DNA of 64,000 nucleotides from assembly GCA_025330725.1 (NCBI GenBank), contig JAIWND010000016.1, positions 682,001 through 746,000 on the forward strand, read 5' to 3'. The translations under genes and the position numbers were made by a program. Shown here in pieces: positions 1 to 12,100 of the stretch. Origin of the DNA: Chlamydoabsidia padenii. Taxonomy: Eukaryota > Mucoromycota > Mucoromycetes > Mucorales > Cunninghamellaceae. The notes under the pieces are model-generated. The model worked only from the letters and a program-made list of their open reading frames with translations, had not been told where the DNA came from and did not search any database. Within the stretch, counting starts at the first letter, position 1. The number at the start of each line of letters is the position of its first letter.

Positions 1-534
1 TAATTATGACAATAAAAAGTGTGATCATTTTCATTTTTACCGAATTCGAATATATAGCCGCCGAGTGTAGAATGAGTCAAAGTCAGATACAAGTGGAGCA
101 TACCCCTTAGAATAAACAATAAAGGTTAATCGCTTTGTCAGTCATATGTTCACTTTATATTAAAGTACCTGGTTCATTTTCAAATGAGAATAGGCATGAG
201 GTTTAAAAAACTTGCCCATAATGTCACGTAGATGGCCAAAGAGGATGAGTACAAAGTAGTTGAGGTAAGTCGATACCAAGACATATAAAGGAGCTGCTTC
301 CAACTTGTGTTCTAGGTCATCATATCGTTTTGTTTCGCGAGAGGACCATGTGTTGGAACAAGACGTTTTAGTATGATTGGTGGTGGTAGCGGTAGTGGTG
401 ACAGAATTATGTTTTTGAAGAAAGGCAGAAGGTGACACACTAAAAGAATGATCACTAGAGGATTTAGGAGTAGTCAAGTTGATACTCGGGATACTAGGGA
501 TACTGATAGTATGAGCACGCTTTCCTTTCCCCAT
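1..534 (-). CDS. LCB2: Serine palmitoyltransferase subunit 2, N-terminal part (runs off the left edge)
   Basis: First committed step of sphingolipid synthesis: condenses serine with palmitoyl-CoA at the ER, as a heterodimer with LCB1. Two exons are visible. Exon 1 is 169-534 (122 codons) and exon 2 is 41-105, joined across a GT-AG intron; a further donor at 40-39 leads out of the window. The first ~70 residues are Ser/Thr-rich and not conserved. After that come PLYVLVSTYLNYFVLILFGH, a membrane segment typical of LCB2, then FFKPHAYSHLKMNQ and GYAPLVSDFDSFYTRRLYIR, a hallmark LCB2 block. The PLP lysine region lies outside the window. A CGGGGTTTGAAA element sits 137 bp upstream of the ATG. Family assignment is from recognised motifs and is firm; the C-terminal part cannot be judged. 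Confidence 0.93.
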
Positions 535-1082
535 GTCGAATAATTGTTGGAGAGGGTAAAGGTGATTGTATATTTAAAAAATAAAAATAAAAAAAGTGGA
601 AAGAAAAAGAGAAAGATGTCTAAAATTTCAGGCTGTCTCATTTTTATTATTTGGGCCGAGTCTTCCATTTCGGGGTTTGAAACATGAACGAAAAATTACC
701 CGCCCTTCACTCTACTGAGCCCATTTTTTTAAGACCCCCGTCTGTATTCTAGTTGAACCCCCCTCCCTCTATGGCTAAAATGATTCAGTGGAAATGACTG
801 TAAGAATGAAAAAGGGGTGTGTGTGTGTGTGCATGGGATGATTTGTGTTGGGAGTAGTAATAAAAGGAAAAAAGATTATCATGGAAGCTAAAAAGTCATT
901 TTTAGTCATTGCTGTGTCTCACCCCGACAACCATCCTGTCAAGTAGCCACTGATATAAAGTCCCCTAATTAAAGTGAGAGTGGTGATCTCCTTGACAGCC
1001 ACATGGGTTTCAGATCATTTATATCAAAAGATGGTATATTAAGACTTTTATTATGATAACAGACATTTTAAAACTATACTAG
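535..1082. other. Intergenic: LCB2 promoter and TEN1 3' flank
   Basis: No coding signal was found. It contains poly-T/A tracts, a short GT run near 816-831, and CGGGGTTTGAAA at 671-682, a variant of the element found upstream of many genes here. Confidence 0.6.
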
Positions 1083-1585
1083 TCAAGTGGTTTGTAGATA
1101 TTGGTTTAACAGTGAGACAGACTTTTCATATATTTCCATATCCATCGTTTCCACTTTCCTTAGGATTCTAGGCTTTAAAACAAGTTGATCAAGACCCTAT
1201 AAAGAGAAAGAATGAATTGACTATCCATGTTTCTCCGTGTTCCCTTCCCCCCCTCCTTTTTTTTTTTTTACCTCGTCATAGTCGACTTCGCCAATGCACT
1301 GGATCATGGCATCGATGGGAGCATGCACATCAACAAGTTCCGTATTCAATCGTAGAGAGGCTTGTTTGTATTCCATAGTGGCGCTATTTTGTATCGGATC
1401 GTAATACCTTAACCTATATTGATAAAAGCAAATGGTGTGAGCATGTATTGTGGGATCTACTTTTTTTTTTTTTTCGTAAAGACAGCTTACATTCCCGTGA
1501 CACGAATGGATGTGTTGGTATATTGTTGTGCATTAGTGACAAGATCTTGTAGCAGGACAGGTTTCCCTGAAGGTACAGTGGACAT
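1083..1585 (-). CDS. TEN1: CST complex subunit TEN1, three small exons
   Basis: TEN1 is the small OB-fold subunit of the CTC1/STN1/TEN1 complex that protects telomere ends and recruits polymerase alpha-primase. Exons are 1491-1585, 1272-1413 and 1083-1196; the joins are phase-consistent, total 351 nt and give 116 residues (human TEN1 has 123). The product begins MSTVPSGKPVLLQDL, continues SIRVTGMLRYYDPIQNSA (the TEN1 'R..G.L..YD' strand), then IDAMIQCIGEVDYDE (where human TEN1 has ..LGEL) and ends with KPRILRKVETMDMEIYEKSV, matching the family's 'ARVL..V.GMD...YE.A' helix. Every exon is under 48 codons, so simple ORF calling misses the gene. Identification rests on remembered family motifs; an alignment or HMM search would settle it. 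Confidence 0.8.
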
Positions 1586-3853
1586 GTACAGATTAAAACG
1601 AAAGAAAGTGTTTTATTTTTATCGGGGAAACACAAAAAAGTACGATTAAATGCCCGCCCAGAATCCAAAATTACACAGTGCCCCAAATTGCTCATATCAT
1701 TCACCCAATAAAAAGACCAAAAAAAGAGTTGACAAGGCAGATGGTAACATGTACTTTTATAATAAAAAGGTTTAGTAAGTGATGACAAGCTGGCAAGACA
1801 AATGGAAGATATTATTATAAGAATGAAAGTTGATTGCTAAAGTAGTAATGTATACAAACTAAATTGGTACATAGCATTATGTGTAGTGATAATAATAAAA
1901 TATAACATATAACATATACATGAGTTGTTAATGCTATTATGATTGGTTGTGGGGGATATAAATGATGTTAAAGGGGAAGGAGTGGCTTTCTTTCTTTTAA
2001 AGTCGGGATTTAAAATCGGATCATCCTTGCATGATCGACCTTGATTAAGATAAAAGCAAGTTATTACTTGGTCATGTTCCATCCCGTTCATTTGTGTATA
2101 TTTATATATAAACTTATCCAAATCTTGATAAGTCATTGGTAAGAGGGAGCAAGTCTGTTCGTCAAAGGAACCGTACAGACACAGAAAGCGGATGATTAAT
2201 TAAAAGTAGGGGCGGTGGAATCGACGGGGAAAAGGCTGCAAAAATCATTACTTGTCCATATCTACTATCTAGTGCTTGACAGAATAAGCGAGGAAAGAAG
2301 ATTCTATCTTTTACTGCCTTTCCCCACTTTTTACATCCCGCTTTTATCTGTCGGGTGTAACGTTTTTAATCAGAAAGCATTGAACATGGGAATAGCTACA
2401 CTCTTTAATGGCATAACTGGGGCTTATATGAGGGTACACTCATCTGCAAATGATAAACAATCAAAACAGAAGTGTGGTCAGTGAATGAAAAAATTGAGTT
2501 CCCACGGCTATCGGTATTTAAATATTGCATGACTTTCAGAGTAAATCGTTGTTCCTTTTATCCCTTACTTATAAATATAATATATACTTTACAATCATTG
2601 GTTATCATCTACCTTTTGAGAATTATACATTTCATTTGGCTCTACCTTGGTTGGTGACATGTCCACTTTTTATCAAATCCTACAATCTTTGAAAAAGAAA
2701 AAGTCCATGTGCGAAATGCTTTCGTGTCCATCGCAAATCCCTCCATGTCTAACACTTGGCCACCCCTGCTTTCAGGAATGTATTCCTACAAAGGCAAGTA
2801 TATTTGAAAAGGGGCGATCAAGAAACTGGTGGTGTCCGACGTGTTGGATGGCCGCATAGTCGCTAACAGAAGATATCGACAAAAAGATATCAACCAACAC
2901 CATGCGGCCAGCCGTAAAAGGGAATACCGGCGATGGGTTGCTGAAATTACCTGTAAACGAACAAGTCATACTGACAAGTTTTACAACAACAACAACATTG
3001 TTATATCGGAAGCGGTACCCCGGGTGCGATTATTCAAGTTGGGTGCCTTCTACATTTCCGTGGACAAGTATGACTTACGCCATCTACTTTTTCTGAGTGA
3101 ACACATGGTGACTCTTAGGGATTGCTTTGATGATATGGTCTGCAACTATCAAGATAATGTAATCACACGTATGTAGAACTCCTCAAATCATGAAAAAAAA
3201 AGCAAAGCCATATTTTATCTCTCCTAACCTCATACCTTAGATTCGCTTTTATTATTATTATCTGTTTATATATCTCTACAATAAAAACCCCCATTCTCTT
3301 ATGAATAAATGACCCCTTTCGTTTGTGGGTAGGTGACAGGGTTATGTGCTGACTTTGATGGCACACATCGGCAACTCCTTGGCGGCATGATCTGCCCACA
3401 CTTTTTAGGCCCCAGTTTTTAAACCCCGTCTTTGTCCTCTTCTTCAACCCCCACGATTTTTGAAAAAGTGCATAAACCTTTTCAACTCCGCACCGAGACA
3501 GATTCCGAAAATGGATTTAACCATTGACCAAGTCATTTGGACAAGCCAGATGGGGGGGGGCTTTATTATAAATGGTTCAATAATGGATAGCTTTATTATA
3601 AAAAGGTTTATTATAACTTTAATAATGGATATACTAGATTTAATGGTTGTGTTAAGAGATAAACTACAATACAAGCATGAGCTGTTAATGGCTTGATAGT
3701 TGCAAAAGGTGTTTGAGCCTTTGGATTCAGACGATGTTAAAGGGACATTTAGTCAAATCGGGACGTAATCCAGTCATCATGGCAAGATAAATGTTTTATT
3801 GATAAAAAGGTTAACAAAAAAAAAATAGGGTTCTATAATATCAAGTAATCATT
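1586..3853. other. Gene-poor intergenic region
   Basis: No gene could be supported. Several open frames exist on both strands (for example 2829-3176 plus and 1837-2136 minus), but none shows a recognised motif or a coherent exon structure. A CGGGATTTAAAA element lies at 2004-2015 and a TTTAAACCCCG variant near 3418-3428. Similar AT-rich stretches (TTTATAATAAAAAGGTTTA-like) recur near 1755 and 3590. Confidence 0.5.
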
Positions 3854-5847
3854 TTACTTTTTCATACTACGTGTATCAAGCGATGATTTTTCAATGAGTG
3901 CATCCAACTGAGGATGCCGTCTTCCAGAGACAGTGGATACCGATTTTCGCCGTTCAGGATTATAATCAGGGAATTGTTTGGATAATAGGCGGTCGGAGAA
4001 GGAAAAGTCATAACCCACAAAGGATGCACTTGATGTCGTCTTGGTAGGAGCAAATGAGTAACTGGCGGTGTTTTGTTTGGACGGGAATAATGGTTGTATG
4101 ACCCTGGAGGATACATTGTTGGTAGGTTGTTGGCTAGTAGTATCATCATCATTCTTGTCTTGAGAAGCAAGGAAATCGCCTATGGAAGAAGAGTGGATGT
4201 TGATCGGCATAGAAGTGGCAAAGGCAGAAATCGATTTGGAGAGATCTTTTATGATATAAAATGAGTGAGTGACTGATTTACTAGATGTTTTTTTCCATTT
4301 CCACTCCACCCCACCACCACTATATATTACCTTCCGTTCCATCACCATGTTCTTTTTCTTCACGATCCGTACTGGTTTCAAAATCATTAATATATTTCCC
4401 ACCAAGTCGTTTCTTCTTGATCCATGATGAGCCATACTTGCTAGAGTCACCTTTTTGATTGATATCGACCGACTGGTTCAATGATTCCACACTAGTCGAG
4501 GCTTTCGCCATAGTGTCGGTGTCTTGTTCATCAGTTTGTTCTTGTTGATCGCCATCATCATCAGAGGGTAGTTCTTCATCTAAATGAAACATGTCTTCAT
4601 CATCCGAGCTAGAGTCGTTTTCTACTATACAAAACATGGATAATGAGTATTTTCTTTCTTTCTTTCTTTCTTTCTCTCTTTTACCTTTTACAGCACCTAG
4701 TTGGTTGACATCAGGAGTTGGTTCATTGGTGCGATTAGCAATTATATTTTGATCAAGACTAAAACTTGATCGTCGTCGAGAACCAAGGACAGTAGATCTA
4801 CCAGGGTCGTTTGTATTGTCCATGAATTGTATTCCGTGAGATGATCGCCTTGTTTCCAGAGTCAAGTCATTATTAGCAACCTGTTCATTCGACGCTAGTG
4901 GGTTTTCTGTACTAGTCAATGGTGTACTTTCCGTCGTGGGTGTTGCCAGTGGAGTCGTCTTGTCACCATTGTCGTTATGTTTAGCTTGTTGATTGACTGA
5001 TAGTACCTTTTTCCATAGTGTATTGCTTTCGTCCCTTGCTTTCTTTGACTCTTCTTCCAAGCGTTCCAATTCCACCCTTTTCCATTGTTCGATCCGTACT
5101 TCAGAAGCCAGGCGCATCTTCTCCAAGGCCTTGTCCAGTACTTGATAAAGTTCTTGGTGTTGAGCGTGTAGTTTTTCAGGCACTTCGTCTATTATAAAGA
5201 TTAGTTTATTTTCTCCGTCATCACACATTTCCAACTTACTTTGGTTTACCAAGGACGAGGAGGATGAGCTTGTCACGTCGGTTAGTTTTATGTCAAAGAT
5301 GTCCGAGAATTGATCATCATTCCTAATATCATCTAGTTGATGACCAAACTATGTATATGCATAAATAAAAAGTTACTTAATGACAAGTTGTAAAAAGTAA
5401 AAGTTTACCAGGGTATCTTTATGGATCACAACAGATTCGTCCGCTTGATTAGGAGCGAGAGAAGCACCAAGTGAGGATCTGCGAGTGGAGGCTTTATTGT
5501 GAATAGAGTAAACTTGGTCGGTACTACAGTTGAGGCACCCCACCGTCATCCAAGCAGAGGTTGAGCTGGTTTGTGTTTCTATTAAACTACTATATGCCTA
5601 TAAAGAAGCAAGAAAGAAAAAAAAAAGTGAGTAGACCGTATATTCTATCTTGCTTTTTTTATTTTTTATCACTTACCACAACAACAGCACCCATGCCTAA
5701 TTGAAGAAGCCATCCTTCTAATGCTGGGGTTTCTTGATGAAACCAATATTGTTGTCGTTCAGAATCATGGTTGGTCAAAGAGTATTTGCTAGATAGATGT
5801 ATTTTAATATTAAGACAAGGACACGCGTATGTGACATGTCCAGACAT
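3854..5847 (-). CDS. Uncharacterised protein with Cys pairs, coiled coil and acidic linker
   Basis: Not assigned to a known family. Six exons (5677-5847, 5409-5597, 5240-5348, 4685-5188, 4331-4624, 3854-4245) give 552 residues in phase. The start is the ATG of MSGHVTYACPCLNIKIHL. The N-terminus holds CPCLN (residues 9-13) and, in exon 2, VGCLNCSTDQVYSIH, which together look like a small Zn-binding fold. Residues ~155-210 form a charged coiled coil (LEKMRLASEVRIEQWKRVEL). Then comes a Ser/Thr/Asn-rich stretch, an acidic run (SSSDDEDMFHLDEELPSDDD), and a C-terminus with SFVGYDFSFSDRLLSKQFPD. The intron at 5189-5239 is 51 bp and in frame, so it could be read as exon; its GTAAGT donor and CTAAT branch site argue for splicing. 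The 4625-4684 intron carries a (TTTC)n run. Confidence 0.7.
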
Positions 5848-6470
5848 TGTAATGGGTATAGAATAAATAAATAAAAAAGGAGAGAGAGAAAAAAAAAAAA
5901 AAAAAAAAAAAAAAGATAAAAAAGAAGGAAATTGTAAAAAAGTTCCAGCGAATGAAATGTTAGCAAACGTAGTTGACACTCCGCTTTTGGTCATTGTGTG
6001 TCTTTTTTGTCCCAAGCCGAAATGATAAAAGTTTTTGACCTTCTCAAGGACCATTTATCAGTCAATAAAAATATATCAAAGACCTCAAGTCATTCTGGAG
6101 CAAGATATTTAAGAACCAATGGATCTATCATTCTAATTATGGTAATCACCAAGCACTGTATTGCATATATCATCAAAAAGACAAGACCATCATGATCATA
6201 ACACAATCTAATAACAATAGTATACTAAATCTGGTCTAGTATTGATGTATGGGTTACCCAACAAAGTACAATAAGTAGTCTTGGCGAGGAGGGGAAGCAT
6301 TCATCCAAAAAAAAGAGGACTGGGAGCGGGATATGAATTTATGAGGTAAGGTAAATTTCATTTTCTCCGTTCAAGGCTCTCTCTCTCTCTCTTTCTTCCT
6401 TTCACCATCTTTTTAATTTGCACCCTTTCCCCATTTGTTTTTGATACAAACCACTACTTGATACAAAAAG
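5848..6470. other. Divergent intergenic region, ARP3 promoter
   Basis: Lies between two divergent genes. It has a long A-run at 5889-5914 close to the minus-strand gene and a CT-rich tract at 6377-6400 just before ARP3. CGGGATATGAA at 6327-6337 is a variant of the shared upstream element. Confidence 0.6.
6327..6337 (+). promoter_or_regulatory. CGGGATTTRAA-type element upstream of ARP3
   Basis: CGGGATATGAA, one mismatch from the consensus, 134 bp before the ARP3 start codon. Confidence 0.35.
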
Positions 6471-8321
6471 ATGAACAACCTCCCTGTAGTTGTAATGGAC
6501 AATGGTACTGGGTAAGTTCTCTCTCTCTCTCTTTTATTGACTCGAGACAAAGACTTGGCGCGTTAACCACTGTCAAAGATGATTACTACCACCAACTTAT
6601 ACAGTCATACTAACTAATTGTTCTTGTTTTTATTGGTAATATTACAACAACTAGGTACTCCAAACTCGGTTTTAGTGGCAATAATGAACCATCATTTGTG
6701 TTCCCCACGGCCATTGCAACACATGAAAGTCCTTCAGCATCCGGTAACAACTCGAAACCATCCTTCCTCAGCAACAATCTGGCCTCCAAGCGGGGTATGG
6801 AAGACTTGAACTTTGTGATTGGTGATGAAGCGGTAGCTCAAGCAAAGACCATGGCACTGAATTATCCTATTCGTCACGGCCAAATCAACAACTGGGACCA
6901 TATGGAACGGTTTTGGGAACAATCTATCTTCAAGTATCTGCGTTGTGAACCTGAAGATCATCATTTTTTATTGGTAAACTATATATAAAAGAGGATGTGG
7001 CAGTGTGGATACTCATTTCTTCTTCTTTTTTTGGGGGGGGGATCCTAGACCGAACCACCTCACAATCCACCGGAAAACCGTGAAATGACAGCTGAAATCA
7101 TGTTTGAATCCTTCAATGTAAAAGGTCTTTATATTGCTGTGCAGGCTGTTTTGGCTCTAGCTGCTTCCTGGACATCCAACAAAGTCAGTGAACAAACTTT
7201 GACTGGTACCGTAGTGGATTCTGGTGATGGTGTCACTCACGTTATTCCTGTGGTAAGTTTTTATGATCTTCTTCTATGAAACTCAATTCACCCATATATT
7301 CTCTTTTATATACATGTATACATAGGCTGAAGGTTATGTGATTGGTAGCTCCATTAAAAGCATTCCTATCGCTGGTCGTGATATCACTTCATTTGTGCAG
7401 CAACTTTTACGTGAACGTGGTGAGACGAGCATACCTCCTGAAGACTCTCTACGTGTTGCCGAAGCTATCAAGGAAGACTTCTCCTATGTCTGCCCTGATA
7501 TTGTCAAGGAATTCAAGAAATATGATCAAGAACCCGACAAGCACTTTAAAAAATATGATGGCCTTCATACCGTAACAGGCAGAGTAAGTTGGATTGTGGG
7601 GGAGGGGAAGGATGGTATTGAATACTAATCTACTTGTATATATATATTACTTAGAACTACTCTGTGGATGTTGGCTTTGAACGATTCCTTGCCCCTGAAA
7701 TCTTCTTCAACCCGGAAATCGCAAGCTCAGACTTTTTGACTCCTTTGCCTGAAGTGGTCGATACTGTCGTACAAACAAGTCCAATTGATGTCCGTAGAGG
7801 TTTATACAAGGTAAATATAGAGTGATGGTCCTATCTGATCCAATTCGCTCAATTTGATTCTTATTATAGAACATTGTACTCTCTGGTGGCTCAACGATGT
7901 TTAAAGGTTTTGACAAGAGACTACAAAGGGATATCAAACGGGTGGTAGATCAACGTATTCGTGCCAGTGAAGAAATAAGTGGAGGAGCAATGAAGGTAAG
8001 GGTTTTTTAACATGTAAGGAGGGTATATGAATCCTTTAGACTAACCCCATCTTTGAAACATTTTAGGCCACTCCCATGGATGTCAATGTAATCTCTCACA
8101 AGAAACAACGTCATGCTGTTTGGTTTGGTGGTAGTTTACTTGCTTCTACTGTAAGGAATATATATATATATGCAAAAGTGGGGTGATTACTGACTCTTTT
8201 CTTTTTTTTTTTTTTTTTGTAGGCCGAATTTCAAGGATACTGTCATACTAAGGCCGAATATGATGAATATGGACCCAGCATCTGTCGACACAACCGTGTC
8301 TTTGGTAGTGTTTTAGGATAG
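6471..8321 (+). CDS. ARP3: Actin-related protein 3 (Arp2/3 complex)
   Basis: ARP3 and ARP2 form the nucleating dimer of the Arp2/3 complex, which starts branched actin filaments at endocytic patches. Eight exons (6471-6511, 6655-6973, 7049-7252, 7326-7583, 7655-7810, 7870-7995, 8067-8150, 8223-8321) give 428 residues, the usual length. Recognisable blocks are [18 protein letters not shown] (phosphate loop 1), [39 protein letters not shown] (phosphate loop 2), the ARP3-type [20 protein letters not shown] insert, [20 protein letters not shown], and the C-terminus [20 protein letters not shown]. The start is the only ATG in frame with the phosphate loop. Poly-T/CT tracts precede several acceptors. 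Confidence 0.97.
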
Positions 8322-8598
8322 TCTGTAAAGAAATAGTAGATCTTTTTTTTTTAATAAAAAATATATTAGCTTGTGTATCTTTTATGAATGGTTTTTGTGA
8401 TAGTAATAACTTGTATTTTATTATATAATAAAGTTTGCATAATTGTAGGATGGGGTGTCGTGTAAATGATGTGGACATCAAGCCCGAAGAGTATAAATAA
8501 ATAAATAAACACGGGATGTAATCTAGTATTGCTAATGTAAAGAGGGGGAATGCGTGCAAATATATACAGCGGTACAAAGGATATATAGTTGTTAACAA

Positions 8599-9836
8599 TC
8601 AAGAATCCATTGGAAGATAAAGACGATGTTTATGTATATAATCAATCACGAGATCAGGCAATAAGTATTTGATGGACATGCCCCGCTTGACGAATAGCCT
8701 AAATGGAACATACCCAAAGGTTAGATCCAGTTTCTATTTACCAATTGCTATACCTTATTTTTGTTGAACTGATATCATTGTGGATTAGTTGCTTGATAAC
8801 AATAACATTCATCTATATAGACACATTGGATTAGTCATCATTAAAAAAAAAAAAAAAGGAATAGATGTTACCCTGTGTTGATAGAGAATATCATGTGAGA
8901 GTAAGAAGCCAAAGACATCGGTACCAGTGCGTTCAACAATGACGCAACCATAAAGCCCAACAATTTGATGCAACTAGTTAAAGAGAGAATTATAACGGTT
9001 AGAGGAGTTGGATACATACTGATTGTCTCTGCAACTTGCATCATCTGAAGACCAGACACCTGGATGACCAAAAGAAGAGATCAAATCACCACCAGCCAAT
9101 AACATGATACGGATTTTCTTGTATTCACCTACCAAAATAAAAGTGGTGATCAGTTCATCATCATTAAAAACCCTGAATCAGTCTATTATGTTATTACCAG
9201 TTTGGGTTTGAATACCACGCCGCACTTGGTTCAATTGATAATCAAAGTGATCTAACACTACCGCCGTACGTTGATAATCCTGTTGCCTTGACTCCCAAGA
9301 ATCCACCATGAGCCAATTCGATGTACTATCCACCGCCAATTGACACATCTTGACCCGATGTTTTGCTGGTGTCAGTCCGTCTTTTCGATACGCATCCGAT
9401 ACAGGAGAGAAATAGCCAGTTAACAATTCGTATTCGTCACGTTCTTTAAAATGATCCCTAGCCATATCTATTATAGTGTTCGTTAGTAATATATATATAT
9501 ATATATATATATATAGAGTCATATTAAAACAAAAACTTTACCAAACATGCGCAAGTGGAGATAGGTAATGGGTGAGTACGATCCACACGCCACTACCACC
9601 AAAGGAATCTTGGAATCATCTATGTAAAAAATAAGGAAGGAAGGAGGTAAGTGACTTGTATAATCGAGCCTACTTGACTATATAAAACGTATGTTAGTAG
9701 AGTTGTCTTCTTTACCTTCCATTTTGTCAGGCAGCAAATGAGTTGGGAATTCATACTTGTCATCAAACAGAGACTTGGAAGTTTTGAATACTTTGGCATT
9801 ATTCAAAGTGGAAGCCATCACAAGTGGACTTGACAT
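8599..9836 (-). CDS. NMA1: Nicotinamide/nicotinate mononucleotide adenylyltransferase
   Basis: Makes NAD+ (or deamido-NAD) from NMN/NaMN and ATP; the last step of the salvage and de novo routes. Seven exons (9716-9836, 9542-9619, 9198-9467, 9040-9128, 8872-8973, 8754-8812, 8599-8698) give 272 residues. The nucleotidyltransferase motif is CGSYSPITYLHLRMF (G-x-[FY]-x-P..H), followed by YFSPVSDAYRKDGL, LAGGDLISSFGHPGVWSSDD and, near the end, HNDISSTKIRLFVKRGMS, the ATP-binding ISST.(I/V)R motif. The intron between exons 4 and 5 starts with GCAAGT, so it is a GC-AG intron; only this donor restores the conserved join GVWSSDD-LHQIVGLYG. A TTCGAATCCCG element lies 115 bp upstream. Confidence 0.95.
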
Positions 9837-9950
9837 TATGGTAGAGCCTGTTGTCAAGATCGAGTAAATAAAAAAATAAATAAATAAATAAAAAGGAACA
9901 AGAAGAGATAAGAAAAGGATTTAAAAATACAAAAAACTCTCGCATCACAA

Positions 9951-9961
9951 TTCGAATCCCG
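9951..9961 (-). promoter_or_regulatory. CGGGATTYGAA-type element upstream of NMNAT
   Basis: TTCGAATCCCG on the plus strand, 115 bp upstream of the NMNAT start. It resembles a tRNA T-loop but has no tRNA around it. Confidence 0.3.
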
Positions 9962-11145
9962 ATATCAGATGTCGACTTTGCCTCACCCCTTTTTGCTGAT
10001 TTATGACATAATCTGGATACTTTTAAAAAGAGGCTGATGGTCTCTGACTACCATACTATTCCGCCGCCTAAAAAGAAAACCAGTGCATACAGCTGCTTGT
10101 GTTTGAGAATGAAGGTCATCCAATTAAAAGTGAAAACATGATTCCATTTGAATAAGGGGCATTGATGAATCGCTCTGGTTCGTGCTATTACATGAATACA
10201 TTCGGCTGGAAGGCATATTGTTTAAGAGTTTATCTTTTTGATTTTAATCACTATGTCAATAGATTTCATGCTTGTATCTCGTTTATGAAAGAAGAAGAAA
10301 AAGTCTTTATCAGAAACTATTTCAAATGCCGCCCACGCTGGCTGTTTGCATGAACGTGGCCCTCCCATTGCTCAATGACATTAAAGATGCTGATTACTTT
10401 GGTATTGCTTAATAGGCATTTCTTTTTTCACACACATCATACTCTGACAACAACAAGACGAAGAGTACTCTGAAGGTGGGAATGATATGATTATTTGGTA
10501 TGTTTCTATTGAAATACGGTATCATTAGTTTGGCATGGCACCTTTATCAATTTTTGTTTCTTGGTCTTTGACAAAGATCCAGCGAGCACCCTTAAATCGG
10601 CCGTATCCCGATGAAGACCAAAGCAAAATCGGCATTTAAAAAACTCGTCATCATTTTAGATTTTACCCTTTTTTTTTTCCTACAATGAAATAGCTTTGCA
10701 CTGTCAACAGTGCTCGATGGTTGGTCTACTGGGGATATCTTTAATTGAAAAATCAACAACTGACGTGGACAACCATTCAATCAACAGCAACAACTATAGC
10801 GTGTCTCCTCATCTCAACACCATGTATTCGGTGGTTTAATAACAAGTGCTACACATCGATCGGTGGCAAAAAGAATCCACTATCCAATGATCTCCAAGGT
10901 TCTGGTTAACAGGTTTTGCAGACATACATTACGATACACAAGCTTCCCCATTACAAGGCAACATACTATTTTTGGTGATGTGCTATTCTTCTTGGAACAT
11001 CGTGGTACACAATACGTTGTCGTATGGCTTTATCAAATGGAATATGATTAAACGATTGGATGTATTATATAGGTGACCCGAATACTCAAAAACGAACAGT
11101 GGTATTGAAGACCAATGGTGGGACCCCTGAAAAACACTACGTCTT

Positions 11146-11373
11146 CTAGAAAACAATGGTGATTGGTATGTATACAATGGCAAAGTATCGTGCTAGATTA
11201 GGGTCTTTGTCTTCATCATCGTCACCATTATCAATAGGAAATGGTCGAGCATCAGCATCAGCATTGTCATCACTACTATCAGTATCATCATTACTAATTT
11301 CGGTTATAGTGCTGTTAACTGCACGATTTGCTTTTCCAAGATGACCTGGATGGAAGGTATTTGGTCCTGTTGG
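11146..11373 (-). pseudogene. Worn open stretch with acidic segment, unknown origin
   Basis: A 75-codon stop-free stretch without a start codon. It reads GPNTFHPGHLGKANRAVN, then an Asp-rich segment (DDTDSSDDNADADARPFP, IDNGDDDEDKDPN) and ends FAIVYIPITIVF before a TAG. The composition looks like coding sequence, but flanking frames are broken. It may be an exon of a dead transposon protein. No family could be named. Confidence 0.2.
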
Positions 11374-12100
11374 CTACATTGGTTTGTATTGAATTGTATA
11401 GTCTTAATAGTATAGTCTGAATAGTATAGTCTTAATAGTATAGAATCACCGTAAATTTGTAATAAATGTTTATTGTATTTATACTTGCTTCCATGTCGTC
11501 CATTTCCATCAATAATGTTTCCTTTTTGTACCAAACGTTTGCAAATCAAGAATCCGCTAGTGAAAAAGTATTCGCTTCTGCAAATTCATTGGTTAACATT
11601 GGTGCCATTGTCATAATACATATATATCTTACCTTGTCGAACCCGACAGTTTTCCCATTCCTTTTTAAAATTACAGTATATTGTATTATCATCAATCCAT
11701 TTTTAAACAAGCCGCTATTTGGTATGTAGATACTATCTTTCTTTTATGATTCATCAATTATCACGGGTCAAACTAAAGTGGTATGATGTTTTTATTCATT
11801 AATTAAATGTGTTTATTATACCAAACAATCCTATTTGTACTATGTTTAACTGAGTAATATGGAGATGTGAGGCAGTGCGAATGCCATAAAAAAAAATAAG
11901 ATAGGTTCCATATCGGACTTCACCATCACCAGGACAAGTCAGGTTGTAGTAATAATTCTTCACTTTATGTTCGACCCCGTCCTTTTAAAAGAGTAGTTGG
12001 CTACTATCAACAAGACTTGGTAGGACTTCTTGAACCATTTCCATTGATAAACAAAAAAAAAAAAAAAAAAAAAAAAGAGAGAGAGAGAGAGATGAGCAGT

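Noticed and set aside
2829..3176. 115-codon open frame with basic and aromatic residues
   Set aside because: No motif, no neighbouring exon and a competing frame in the same region; could be a relic, but nothing supports a gene.
9951..9961. TTCGAATCCC, like a tRNA T-loop (also at 19613)
   Set aside because: No acceptor or anticodon arm can be folded around either site; they fit the shared intergenic element.
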